Assembly (NCBI GenBank): GCA_027604185.1
Contig: JADGKB010000010.1
Location: forward strand, 62,001-126,000
Source: Boothiomyces macroporosus
Taxonomy: Eukaryota > Chytridiomycota > Chytridiomycetes > Rhizophydiales > Terramycetaceae
Reading direction: 5' to 3'
Length of the DNA stretch: 64,000 bases
Shown: positions 32,851-44,031 of the stretch, piece after piece
How the letters are laid out: every line of letters begins with the position of its first letter
Position numbering within the stretch: the stretch's first letter is position 1
The notes under the pieces: model-generated
Told to the model about the DNA's origin: nothing
The model's input: the letters and a program-made list of their open reading frames with translations, nothing else
Database searches by the model: none
Made by a program: the position numbers and the translations under genes

Positions 32851-35136
32851 ATGTCATCTTTCATAAAGTTCATTCCTCTCACGGGAGTAAATGACCAGCA
32901 GCCGCTCTGCTATTTATTAGAAATTGATGAAGCCAAGATACTGCTGGACTGTGGATGGGATTTGAACCCAGAGTCTTTGAAAGCACTTGAAAAGTACGAA
33001 AAATTTAACTTAGAATCGCTACGCAAATTGATGCAGTCATTATATCCCATGGAGATATGGCTCATATATCAGGATTAGCCTACGCAGTGAAAAAATTAGG
33101 ATTGGACTGTGATATTTATACCACTACTCCTGTTTACGACATGGGGAGACAACTCTTGATAGATATCGTTAAATCTAAACTGGAACAAGATGAATTTCAT
33201 CTGTTTACTCTAAGCGACATCGAAACTGCGTTTGACAAAATATTAAGATTACGATACTCACAGCCTCATCAGTTATCTGGAAACTGTTCCGGAATAGTCA
33301 TAACGGCGTTTAATGCTGGACATACTGTTGGAGGAACTGTTTGGAAAATTCAAAAGGATTCAGAGCATATTGTATACGCGGTTGATTACAACCACAGTAA
33401 GGAAGGGCATTTGAATGGATCGGATCTTATGACCGCGGATGCACTTCGAAAACCATCGCTAATGATTACGGATTCAATAAATGCACTCGTTACACAGCCA
33501 GTGAAACGCAAGGAAAGAGATGCTCGATTAATAGGTGATTTTAAACTAAATAAAAGATCTGCTCTTACAAAGTTTAGCCTCAAATTCGAATATCTTGATT
33601 CCAATCAACAGCAGTACAAGAATATTGGAGTTGGCATACACTTTGGACAACTACTGGACAGACAATAGACCAGCAGCTACCCTTGTATTCCTAGCACATC
33701 AGTCAAATGCAATTTTGAACAGCGCCAAGAGTATGCTGGAATGGATGGGAGAAAACATCATCAAGGCTTTTGAATCACAGCCTTTTGATCTGAAATCTGT
33801 AAAGTGCCTGACCAAAATTGCTGATTTGGATGAAATAATTGGGCCAAAAGTAGTTTTATCCAGTTTTATTGGCCTTGAATATGGATATTCCTTTGATATA
33901 CTCTTGGAATGGGGCAAGAATCCAAACAATCTTGTACTATTCCCTGAAAAACCTGAACCAAACACCAGAGGAGATGCGTTATTCAAATTCTGGAAAGAAA
34001 ACTGTGTTGATAATGGAAATGTTTCTCTCAACATGAAATATGAACTCAAAGTTCACAAAAAGAAGCCTCTTGAAGGGAAAGAATTGCGAGATTTTCAAGA
34101 AAGAGAAAAACAGAGATTGGCTGAATTAGAAAAGGAAAATATAATTGCTATGGATGTTGATGAATCAGAATCGGATATAGAAAGTGATGATCAGCCTGGA
34201 CATGTTGTCTATGACATCTATGTAAAAGACCACGAACAGCGACAATCCTTCTTCAAGCAAGCCCAGGCATTCAAAATGTTTCCAGTTTATGAAGCCAGAA
34301 ATAGAATGGACGACTATGGTGAAGTGATTGATTTACTTGCTTATGCCAAATTTGAAAACAATCAACACGTTCTAGAGGAATTCAAGGTATACAGTGCTTA
34401 TTTTAGGATTTGGAAATGATTGAAGAAAATGTAGAAAAAGTCGAAGAAGTTATTCCTTTCAAGTATATTGTTCAAGAGCAAATAATGGAGTTGCACTGCC
34501 AAGTAAACTTTGTAGACTTTGAAGGCCGAGCTGATGGTAGAAATTTCTAATCCAGGTCGCTCTGTCAGGAATATTATTCAAGATATTGCACCAAAGAAGC
34601 TTGTTATTATCCATGGATCACCAAAAGCCACAGAGTCGTTGAAAGATTATTGCTTGGACTCTGAATACATCACTGATCAAGTATATGCCCCATCTTTGGA
34701 AGAACCATTAAACATCTCGTCAGCTACAAACATGTACCAGGTGCTATTATCCGATTCTCTATCTTCAGCCTTACGCTTGTCAAAGGTCATTTTATATTAA
34801 TACTAGCTAAACGAGTACAAACTAGCTTTTGTCACCGGTGTCATTAGAAGGGAGAGTACATTGACAGGGTCTAGGTTCGTTCTAGATCCACTTCCTCCAA
34901 ACGAAGAGAAATACCGTCCAGCAGTCACCATTGGAGATATTAGATTCAAAGAGCTAAAGAGAAAGTTGGGTGTTGCTGGCTATACCTCTGATTTCACCAA
35001 AAATGGAGATTTGGTTGTAAACAATGCGTTCGTAGTGAAAAGAAATCCAAATGGAAGCATTAGCTTGGAAGGCGGGCTAAGTCCTGACTATTACAAAGTT
35101 CGGGACATTGTCTACGGCTTTCAAGCAATCTTGTAA
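32851..35136 (+). CDS. CFT2: Cleavage and polyadenylation factor subunit CPSF2/Cft2 (CPSF-100), 727 aa
   Basis: Non-catalytic metallo-beta-lactamase/beta-CASP partner of CPSF73 in mRNA 3' processing. Six exons; introns at 32994-33013, 33535-33556, 34387-34406, 34537-34555 and 34786-34806 (20, 22, 20, 19, 21 nt). Landmarks: MSSFIKFIPLTGV, CYLLEIDEAKILLDCGW, VIISHGDMAHISGLAYAVKKLG (the metal-site HxHxDH is degenerate, as expected for CPSF-100), AGHTVGGTVWKI, VYAVDYNH, NSSTRILELAYTLDNYW, then in the C-terminal half VDFEGRADGRSVRNII and KLVIIHGSP. The C-terminal domain ends in a beta-rich segment at TAA 35134-35136. Confidence 0.95.
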
Positions 35137-35156
35137 TAAACACAATAATTTGAAAC

Positions 35157-35656
35157 TTATTTATTAGTCACAACGTATTCCTTTTATCAGTGAACCGATT
35201 ACCTGAAGTGCCTTCTTTTCCGCTAGTTTGAAGGCTTCTACCTCTTTCCAGCAATCTAATGGACGAGTAGGATTGTTTCTAATCAATTCAAAATTTACCT
35301 GTAGCATTGTATTACTTGTTCTTGTGCCAATTCAACTTCTGGTGATATTTTCAACACTGGGATTTCTGCTTGTCTTCTTAGCAAATCCTGCGCTTCTTTT
35401 GCTACTTGATCTGCGGATCGCTTCTCATGAATAACTCTCTTTTCTTGCTGCAGTGCTAATTCCCTGTTTACTCGCTCCTGCACAGTCTCTTCAAAATTGT
35501 CTGGCTTTGGAGGTGAAATTTCAAGTCCATGTAATCGCTTCAAGAAATTTGGTGAAAACTAGGTGAAATCAAAGGTACTTGAATTGGAATATCGAGCGAT
35601 TCTACTTTGGCATTTTTCAGGACAAATGTTGTTGGTTGTGATTGTTGCTGTCCCAT
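35157..35656 (-). CDS. MIC19: MICOS subunit Mic19/CHCHD3-like, 145 aa
   Basis: Inner-membrane-side subunit of the mitochondrial contact site complex. Four exons; introns at 35559-35578, 35279-35298 and 35181-35202 (20, 20, 22 nt); the last exon is only 24 nt. The start MGQQQSQP is a textbook N-myristoylation signal, as in Mic19. A Gln/Glu/Arg-rich coiled coil follows (ERVNRELALQQEKR). The C-terminal CHCH-type segment has CYRNNPTRPLDCWKEVEAFK with a C-x10-C pair; the second Cys pair of animal CHCHD3 is missing. The ATG is 35 bp from that of the divergent POP1 gene. Confidence 0.85.
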
Positions 35657-35691
35657 TTTTTGCTGAAAAATTTCATCACCAGAACAGTAGG

Positions 35692-38004
35692 ATGAATCTA
35701 TCCAAGCAAGAGCGGAAGGAAAAGAATCGAACCATACAAGCGCAAGCAGGGCTGCTGCCTGGTGCATTCAATGTGACCGAGGCAATTGCCGCCAGACAGT
35801 TTGAAATTAAAGCAATGGAGCAAGCTATTGCAAATGGATCGTAATTATTTCTTATACAGTGAACATACTGGGAATCTGCGTGTGTTTCAAACAGTTCCTC
35901 GATACATGAGGAGAAGGGCAGCTTCGCATAATGTCCATCGACTACCCAAATACGTTCGAAAAAGAGCACTGGCACAAGTAACTATTATTAAATTCAAGAT
36001 GGCCAAAGACCCAATTCACAAACCCAAGAAAAAGGAGAGCAGAAAAGCCAGGCGGAAACCAGCAAGACTGCTGTCAAAGATAGTTACCACTCCAGGTAAT
36101 CATATAACTGAAGCAGGATATCAAAAGTGGCTGGAAACTCATATTTGGCATGCAAAGAGAATGAAAATGGAAGAAAAATGGGGAGTTAAAGTAGTAAGAT
36201 GCTTGCTTATATAGCCAATTCACACCAACCAAAAGTCCCTTAGATTTGCAGTCAGGACTATGAAATATGACTGTATGATCCATGATATGTCTTACATGAG
36301 GATTATACAAATTCAAGGAAATTCAACTCTTATAATTGACGGTTTTGCAAAGATTTGCGACCCAACTGTTCCCAGTATCGGAGCAAAAAAGTAACGGAAT
36401 TTCTAATTCAAAGATTTCTTAATGGATCTAGATCAGGAAGTACTTTTTTGCACAGAGTTTACATGTACCCTAAAGACGCAATCTGCCCTGTTCAATTCTT
36501 TTGGGTAGATGTCGACAAATTATGGATCTGGGTTCATCCACATGTGTACAGAAAAGTTTATATTTTGATTCAACAAGCAATGGACATCAATAACAAAGTA
36601 GAGATTGAAGATACCCAGGATGAAACTGCTATCAGTAAACTCACCTAATTATAGATGGTGTTAAGATCAAGTGCCTGAATAATGAGTTTGTAAAATATTC
36701 GTTCACTGGCCCCAGATCGCATTCTTTATTGGCAAAGACTTTAACACTATCAACAGGAAAAGATGTCAATTCTGGTGCACACACACTTTGGAATCAACTA
36801 TGCACATTAAATAACTCTGCTTCACTGCCACCGGGAGTGGTAATAGCTCTAACAATTGAGGATCCACGTGTCTGGTAAGGTTCTGCTTATCTAGTTTTCC
36901 TAAAACGAAAGCAAATGGACAACCTCAAAGTTTTGATTCTTTTCAGCAAATGCTCGAATGGCCATTAGGTGTTTCTAAATCTAGTATTTACGATCTTGAA
37001 CATAATTTAAAGATATTCGAAAGTAGAGCGAGCAATAGCAGCATTAATGAGCGAAGATCTAAAGTAATACTTTAGCTAATGTCAGAAACTGTTACCAGGC
37101 ACTCCTTTAGAGCCTCTGCCATCGGATTCAAAAATACCTATTCTATTGCTTCATCGTGGCACATTGAATGCAAAAAGTGACTCGAAAAGGCTTGAAGTTA
37201 ATTTTGGATGGGATATAGTAGCACCAAAAGGTTGGGGGATGCCACTGTGGAACCTTTTTGCATTTGGAGGTGCAAAAGTTGGAGGGTTGAGAGATTACAA
37301 TATTCTGCATTTTGAAAGCGGTTTGGCTGCGTTTTCTAGAGACTATCCTGAAACAGAAACATATGAATATGAATCAAAAATTGAAGAGAAAACGAAGCAG
37401 GCCAAATATAAGAGAACTCCAAAATTATATCGCTTTGATTTCACAAAAACCAATTTCATAAACCCATTTGCGCCGGATTTCAAAGGACTTTTGGGAATAG
37501 AAGCCCAAAGCAGGATTTCTGTTATTCATTCCCAAAGACTTGTGGATATCTTGGTGGAAACACTGAAGGAAATTAAATTGTATGGAACATTTGAATCTTT
37601 TTGTGTTGGCTATTTGGAGAAAATCAGCAAACTACTCCAACAAAGATCGTTTGCATCAAAGTTAAAGTCCCTTTCGATTGAAACCATCAAATACCTATAT
37701 GTTCGTGTGAAAATATTGTTGAATGAAGGTTCAGTGGAGCACTATTCTGCAATATGTCTGCCGTCTCTTAAGAGCGAATTGGTAAAGTTCAATTAATTTC
37801 TAGGATCAAAAATTGGAAATCGAAAATGTGATGGGCTATATAACTACCGGCGGGTTTCAGATAACATCTGGGAAAAGCGTTGGAATTGGATGTTGTACGT
37901 TGCATGGATTGTATCGGTTTTACCACCAAGGACACAATCAAGTTGGAGTAAGGACGCCAAAAGGTAGATTAGAAAGGCATGGAAAGCTTGAACTCATTGC
38001 CTAA
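35692..38004 (+). CDS. POP1: RNase P/MRP protein subunit Pop1, 714 aa
   Basis: Largest protein of RNase P and RNase MRP, for tRNA and rRNA maturation. Nine exons; introns at 35841-35859, 35978-35998, 36194-36214, 36391-36413, 36635-36654, 36875-36894, 37064-37085 and 37782-37803 (19-23 nt). POP1 landmarks: VPRYMRRRAASHNVHRLPKYVR, YQKWLETHIWHAKRMKMEEKWG, IEDPRV and RGWD-like FGWDIVAPKGWGMPLWN (POPLD region). The end is GYITTGGFQITSGKSVGIG. The 35978-35998 intron is 21 nt with no in-frame stop, so it could instead be retained as seven codons; the splice signature and the family alignment favour removal. Confidence 0.93.
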
Positions 38005-38060
38005 ATAAATTCATTTCGCGCGTTTTACTTTTTGGATGGTGACTCGACTTTTGCCAACTA

Positions 38061-39402
38061 ATGTTCAGAAGAATTCCAAAACAACAGAAACTTTTTTCCA
38101 CAGCAAAAAATGGAGTAAAGCTCACAGAAGTCTATCACGGCAGACGGATCGAACATGATTTGCTCAACCCCAGTGTAAAGAAATTAAAGAAATTCAATTT
38201 GAAAAGCTTGCTCAGGGAAATGTTTCTACCAATCGGATATCCTAAAACTGTTCATCCAGCCTACAGGGATCTGCATATTTGGCAATTTACCGAAACCCTT
38301 GCTGGATCAATTGTACTTCACTCTTGACAGTAGATTACGGTTATCACCGCTGAAGCGATGCTTAATGCAGTTGGCGCGGCTACGCCAGTAGGTGATTTAT
38401 TTGTTAATGGCAGCTGCTGGAGGTGCTTCGTTGGCTATCAGATGGGCGTTAAAAGACGGATTTGGAGAAATCGGAAAGCTTATATTCATCCAAAACTTTT
38501 CCTATTCTTTCGATTCTCACCCGAAAACATGGAAGATTATTGGAGAAATCTCATCAGTTATTGGCGCTGGGTTACAAATATTGACCATATTCTTTCCGCA
38601 GTACTTTTTGGTGCTAGCGTCATTTGGAATCGCACTTCGAGGGATCCATTATAGTATATGGAGCGCAACGCATATTACATTTAATAACCATTCATCAGTA
38701 CATGGAAATAACATTGGGGATTTGGTTTCCAAAGACGATGCCCAACTGTCCTTGGCACATTTGGTTGGGTTGGGAATAGGCGTGTCAATACTAACCGTTT
38801 CCCATAGCCCGCCACTCTTGGTTGGCGTCTATTCGATATTGTCTGTTTGCCAGCTTGCAATGAGCTATGCGCTAGTGAAAGCTGCAAACTTTGAAATACT
38901 AAACTTACCTAGAATGCAGCTGATTGCAAAAATGTTTGTTCAGGAAGGTGAAATCTATGAATACAAGCAAGTTGCAGGTAAAGAACATTGGATTGGAGAA
39001 TACGCGACTGAAAAATTAATCAATCTCCAGATTCCCTCTCATTTTGCGGAAGCCAAGGCAGATCCAAAGCTAGTTGATCGTCTGAACGTGCTTTATGTAC
39101 AATATTGTTAAACTTAGGATGAAAACTATCTCCTTGCATATGATGAAAAGAATGATGCTTTTTGGATGATGCTATCGACAGAAGGGAACGGAAAGGATAT
39201 CCTCAAAGCTGTTCTTCATGCAACAAAATGGAAGTCGGAAATGAGCAGTAATTCCATTGATGATGCGTTTGTGAAATCTTTTGATTGGACTAAAGAAATA
39301 TTCCCGCTTTACTATGGTGAGCTGGCATCTTTGGAATGGGATATGCAGAGTATTGTGTGGAGTGATAAAGGTCTTAGAATTTCATGGAAAAAGCACCAAT
39401 AG
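38061..39402 (+). CDS. RUS family (DUF647, root UVB sensitive) protein, 425 aa
   Basis: Four exons; introns at 38313-38333 (21), 38392-38413 (22) and 39097-39117 (21). Family hallmarks: LLREMFLPIGYPKTVHPAYRDLHIWQF, AMLNAVGAATPVAAGGASLAIRWALKDGFGEIGKLIF, PKTWKIIGEISSVIGAGLQI and NIGDLVSKDDAQLSLAHLVGLGIG. Several membrane helices. DUF647 proteins act in plant vitamin B6/auxin-linked responses, and the animal C16orf58 homologue has no settled function; a role here cannot be inferred. The N-terminal residues (FRRIPKQQKLFSTAK) look like a mitochondrial presequence. Confidence 0.92.
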
Positions 39403-39434
39403 CTTGATACGCTGGAAATTTAAATGCATGACTA

Positions 39435-41572
39435 TCATATATTACCACTTTTTTCTATTTCTTTAATATTTTTTGCCCGTAGCTCGGAATCGCTAAATAG
39501 AGCTTTGATGAGATGAACCAAATCTTTAACTTTGAATTCATTCAAGGCTCCCAATCGCCAGCATTCCATTATATTGGACATACTCCATGCCAAAAGCTGA
39601 ATAAGGGTCAAATAGTGGGCATATTTTGGTCCAGTGTAGTGGTTGATCAGGGAATACGGGGCATCTTCTCTAAAGATGGATTGGATCGCCTCAATTGCCA
39701 GTATTTCTGACAATCTATTGGATTCAACTTCAGTGATATCATAGAGTAACAGAATTTCGTTTGTTAGTAGTTCAGAAAGGTGATCAACCAAATAGCCCAA
39801 TCCTATTAAACACACATGCCTAGGGATTATTTCCTTAAATTAATATAATTCACCTTCCAAACGGTATGCAAATCTACAAAGTGTTGTGAAACTTGGGATA
39901 TAGTAGTCTTTACTTTTCTAAATCTACTTTCATCTTCACAATCCAAGCCTTCTGCCTTTTCCACTATCCTCCCAATTATAACTTTTTGAGAGTCCTATTA
40001 TTAATCTGGGACTTGCGATTGCAGATCCAAAGAATCTTTGGGCTAGAGAACGAAATTTCACTGTTAAATCCACGATTGACAGTTCAGAAGGTAATTTTGA
40101 AGATTTGGATAGTAGCCATGTTTGGCATTTATGTCCAAGGTACATGCAATCATTGTGGTAAAGCATTAGCATTTCTGATGATTGCTCCAGGGATAAAATA
40201 TTATAAAACTGTGCTCTTGATCTATCCAATATGTTTTTAACTATCGAAGCCAATTTCAGTAGCCTATCGAATTAGATATGCTTACATTTGGTCGCTGCAA
40301 GATTCCATTTGTGAAACGATCAAATCTATCAAGCTAGTTAATTCAAAAACATTCGAGTGAACTGAGCATGAGGGGAAATTAAATATTCCGGCTTTTCCTG
40401 TTGGAAGACTGTCTCTTTTCTTTTCAAGTACCTTCACTTCTTGATATTGAGAAAATATGAGCTCCTTTGCTGTTTCTGTAAAGTGTTTGGTTTGCTCATT
40501 CAATACAGACTCTAAACAACCGGAAAGATAGTCAAAAAGCAATTCTCCGGTATAAAGGTCTAAATTAAAATCTAACTACCATTACTGATTCGCTGCAGAA
40601 AGTCTTCCACCACTAGAGTATACTGTTGCTGATAGTCATACACTTGATCTACATCACTTGGAACAAATATTTGGAGATAGTTATCAATGATAGACTGACA
40701 CGTTGTATTCCAAACTTTGTTGTAGAGTGTCAATTTAAATGAGGGGAAATTATTCAATTTCTTGTTCATGAAATTAATTATAGATGCAATAGCATTCAAG
40801 GAGGATATATTCCCCTTTTTAGGAGATGACAGTTCCACAATATCCTTCTCCAAAGTAAGTTTCAACCTGTCTTCCTCTTGAAATAGGAGAACACTGTCAG
40901 TTTTTGTGATTCGGGCAATCAAATCTTTGATATCTTTACAAATAGAGTCAAAGTGGTCTTGGTTAACATCAAATTCTAGCACTGCGGTCAATAAAGTCTC
41001 GAAAGATATCCATGATTTAAAGAAAGATGACTCCAGCTGCCGAGGAATAACAATTTCATTATCGCCTCCATTAAATACTAGAAATTTTTGGAATAACACT
41101 CGTAATTCTGCAAGGGCGCTCTTTCTAGTACTCGAAAGGCTGTCAAACTTTTCGCTAATGCGTGCAAATTGCTCTGCGGGGATATCTTGCAAATATAAAG
41201 CTTCAACTGCTGTTTTAACTCTGTCATGGGTATTGCAAGCATCTGCTAATAAGTCAACTGCAATGAATTGAGCTTGATTGTTTTCTATTGCTTCCACCAA
41301 TTCCTCAATGCGAATTTGCTGCTCTATCCTACTGATATTCCCCTTCATTTCCTTTATCCGCCTCTGAATTTCTCCAGCTTCAAACTTGTTTAATTCCTAC
41401 TTTAGTTTGATTTTACTGCTTCAATCATCTCCATATCTTGGTAATGCTTCCACACGTTTTCAATATCTTTGATTGCGGTATTGATATCCAGGTCTCTGAA
41501 ATTCCTCAGTTCATATTTCAAGAAATCCAATGTTACGTTGCTGGTCAAAATCTCGATTTCCTCTTTTTGCAT
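39435..41572 (-). CDS. ZW10: ZW10/Dsl1-type tethering or kinetochore protein, 678 aa
   Basis: Six exons; introns at 41397-41416, 40560-40579, 40264-40285, 39964-39982 and 39834-39853 (20, 20, 22, 19, 20 nt). An all-helical protein that starts with a coiled coil (ELNKFEAGEIQRRIKEM). The C-terminal quarter is the most recognisable: FVDLHTVWKEIIPRHV, then SEILAIEAIQSIF and the ending VKDLVHLIKALFSDSELRAKNI, which resembles ZW10. ZW10 works in the Golgi-ER NRZ/Dsl1 tether and in the animal RZZ complex. The start codon is 12 bp from that of the divergent YIF1 gene, so 5' UTRs must overlap the neighbour or be almost absent. Confidence 0.75.
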
Positions 41573-41584
41573 TTCAAAGCAAAA

Positions 41585-42776
41585 ATGTACAATCCAAACC
41601 AGAGAGCAAATAGTCCTCATCAGAGAGCGACCGCTCCATCGAGAGGAGCGCGCAGTAGTCCTAACCCTAGGGCAAACAGTCCTAGCCACTATCAACAGGA
41701 TTATGTGCAAAGCGATCATCAATATCAACAGCAGTACCAGCAATTTCAAGTTCCACAATACACACCTCAACATGATCAATACCAACAACAGTATCAGCAA
41801 CAGCCTTATATTCCTCAACAACAGCAATTTCATCCCCAGCAAACTCAGCATCAGCAGCCATTCATCCCCCAGCAAAAAAACCAACAGCAGGGAAATCAAC
41901 CGTTCCCTCAATTTCAAGCCCAGAATTACATTAATGAATTTCAGCAAAGTGCAACTGGGCAGATTGGCATGCAGCTTGGACAAGAAGCATTTAATCAAGC
42001 CCAACAGAAAATTAATCAAAATGTACTGGATATCTAACGATAGTTTGGCCGTTACTTTAATATTGTTCAATGGCGGTACTATTTTAACGTCAGCAATTCC
42101 TATGTGATGCACAAGTTACAAGTTCTGCTCTTTCCTTTCCTACACAAGAGCTGGACTAGAGTAATCGAACAAGGTTAGTTTTACTAATCCGAGGAAATAA
42201 TGACGGTACTTTTGAATATGCCCCTCCTAGATCTGATTTGAATGCGCCTGACTTGTACATTCCAGTAATGTCATTCGTTACGTACGTTATACTGATTGGT
42301 ATATATACAGGTCTGAGTGGGACAGCAGGCAGTACAAAAAACAGCTTTTCACCGGATGTTCTAGGGCTAACTGCTTCAACTGCGTTCTTTATGATCATGT
42401 TTGAAGTTTTGCTCATCAAGATGGGATGCTATCTCTTGAATATTTCTTCCAACGCACCATTCTTGGAATTAATCTCTTACACTGGATATAAATTTATCCC
42501 GTAAATGATATTAATGTAGAATCAATTCTGTGATAGCGACAAAAGCATTTCAAAACAGTTTCCTCACTTATGGAGTCTTTATTTACACTGCCCTGTCGTT
42601 TGTGTTCTTTACGATAAGGTAGCTGGTTACTGACAAGATCTTTAAAAGGGATGATTATGCCTGATGTTCCAGAAAGCACGGTGAATGGCGTTGGCGGCTC
42701 AGCTAGGAAACGTAGACTGCTTTTCCTTTTCATTATAGCTGGTGTTCAAGTTGTTACTTGTTATTTGCTCATCTAG
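41585..42776 (+). CDS. YIF1: YIF1 family Golgi membrane protein, 370 aa
   Basis: Partner of YIP1 in ER-Golgi vesicle trafficking. Five exons; introns at 42023-42043, 42174-42193, 42501-42519 and 42619-42637 (21, 20, 19, 19 nt). A Gln/Pro/Tyr-rich N-terminus is followed by the family core: GQIGMQLGQEAFNQAQQKI, FNVSNSYVMHKLQVLLFPFLHKSW, YAPPRSDLNAPDLYIPVMSFVTYV and about five membrane helices. The only plausible ATG is at 41585 because the next in-frame Met lies inside the conserved core. Divergent to ZW10. Confidence 0.92.
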
Positions 42777-42860
42777 AATAAATACCAGTGTGATCCAAGC
42801 AACCTGAGCGATATTAAAAAGCAAGTTTATTGATTACTAGACAGATGCATTAATAGACAT

Positions 42861-43457
42861 CTACCACGGGCAGGATTCTGGCAGTGAAGGATTAATCTTA
42901 TTATCTTTACTAGAAGGAACTGGAGTTACACCCGGAATAGGACCATACACACCCTGATCTACCGAACCCAGCAGTGCTTCAACTAATCCTTTTTTACCTG
43001 TATACACTTTTTTTGTTTTCTTGCTTTTCAACTTGGCATGCTTCACCAACGCATTCAGATGCTTCTTTTCCGTATCTTTATCTTGATCTGAATTATATTC
43101 GCTTTCTCTAACTACTTTTTTTAGCTTCTTTTTTCTTTTTTTTGACTCCTGAATTGGTTCGTTTGACTGTGCTTGGACGATTCCGTTCTTTAACGCCTCG
43201 TTATAGTGCTCAGTGCTGCGGATTGTATTAGCGAGGAACCTTTTATTAGTATTTGGGATTTTGCTTTGTTATCGAATATCTACCTTGGCTCTTCAACCAA
43301 ATCGAATCTGTTTTTTATCTTGTTGGACTGTTTCAAAATTAACTCTGCTGCGTATTTGTCCAAATCTTCGTCTTTAATATTTCTTGCTTCAACTCCTAAT
43401 GCCTTGTGGTTATTGTGAAATCATTACGGCTCGTTTTAGTCCTTGAACTTTGTCCAT
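42861..43457 (-). CDS. Lys-rich, probably nucleolar protein, 183 aa
   Basis: Three exons; introns at 43403-43427 (25 nt, the longest simple intron in the window) and 43264-43283 (20 nt). The N-terminal third looks structured (DKVQGLKRAALGVEARN, NTNKRFLANTIRSTEHYN); the middle is a run of Lys/Arg with Ser/Glu (KKRKKKLKKVV); a short hydrophobic element (KGLVEALLGSVDQGVYGP) lies near the end. Composition is typical of ribosome-biogenesis proteins, but the family was not recognised. Confidence 0.65.
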
Positions 43458-43491
43458 GAGATTGCAAATTAAAGAGGGAAAAATAAAGAGT

Positions 43492-43977
43492 TTATTGAGT
43501 AGCCTTACGCTTGATTATTAGTTGATAAATGGATGGCGACTGGTTTGGGAGATAAACGAATCCTTTCGGCTTCACCAATTCAAAAGTCATCCATTGTGGA
43601 TTGAACGATCCCTGAAGCGCTTTCAGGTATTCCTCCAATTCCACTTTTAAAACTAGCGCATAATGCCTGCATAAGAATACAGGACCAAGCAGTACTGATA
43701 AACTAATCTTGATGTATATCAGGTACGCCAACCAAGACAAATTTCCAATTTTCAAAAAGTAAATGAATGGTGTTGCTAGTAGTGTTACTATCCCGATAAT
43801 ATACATCCAATTGAGCGTATTGGCTGAAAATTGTTTGGGCCGAAGGTCTCCAATTCGTCTGAAAATGTTTTCATAGTCTATTTGATTCAGGATATCTGAC
43901 AGCACATAGAAATCAGTGGCAGAGATTTCCATTTGCTTGTATGGGCTATACTTTATTGTGTACACAATCGAATTCAT
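43492..43977 (-). CDS. Two-helix membrane protein, 161 aa
   Basis: Single exon; the ATG of MNSIVYTIK is chosen because the upstream part of the frame runs towards the neighbouring gene. A soluble N-terminal domain of about 65 residues precedes two hydrophobic helices (WMYIIGIVTLLATPFIYFL and LAYLIYIKISLSVLLGPVFL), then a polar domain rich in aromatic residues. Not recognised. It sits in tandem with GPR89 on the same strand, 54 bp downstream. Confidence 0.6.
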   Translation of the reverse strand: MNSIVYTIKYSPYKQMEISATDFYVLSDILNQIDYENIFRRIGDLRPKQFSANTLNWMYIIGIVTLLATPFIYFLKIGNLSWLAYLIYIKISLSVLLGPVFLCRHYALVLKVELEEYLKALQGSFNPQWMTFELVKPKGFVYLPNQSPSIYQLIIKRKATQ

Positions 43978-44031
43978 TTGCAAAAGTTTTCCTAAACAAA
44001 AGTGGCACTCAAAGAGCCAAATCAAAAAGTG

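Noticed and set aside
36191..36214. 24-nt version of the third POP1 intron
   Set aside because: A GT three bases further downstream gives a 21-nt intron with a better GTAAG site; both keep the frame, and the shorter is more consistent with its neighbours.
41402..42112. Leu-rich 236-codon minus-strand ORF
   Set aside because: Mostly the antisense shadow of the Gln-rich YIF1 N-terminus; only its last 56 codons are real, as exon 1 of ZW10.
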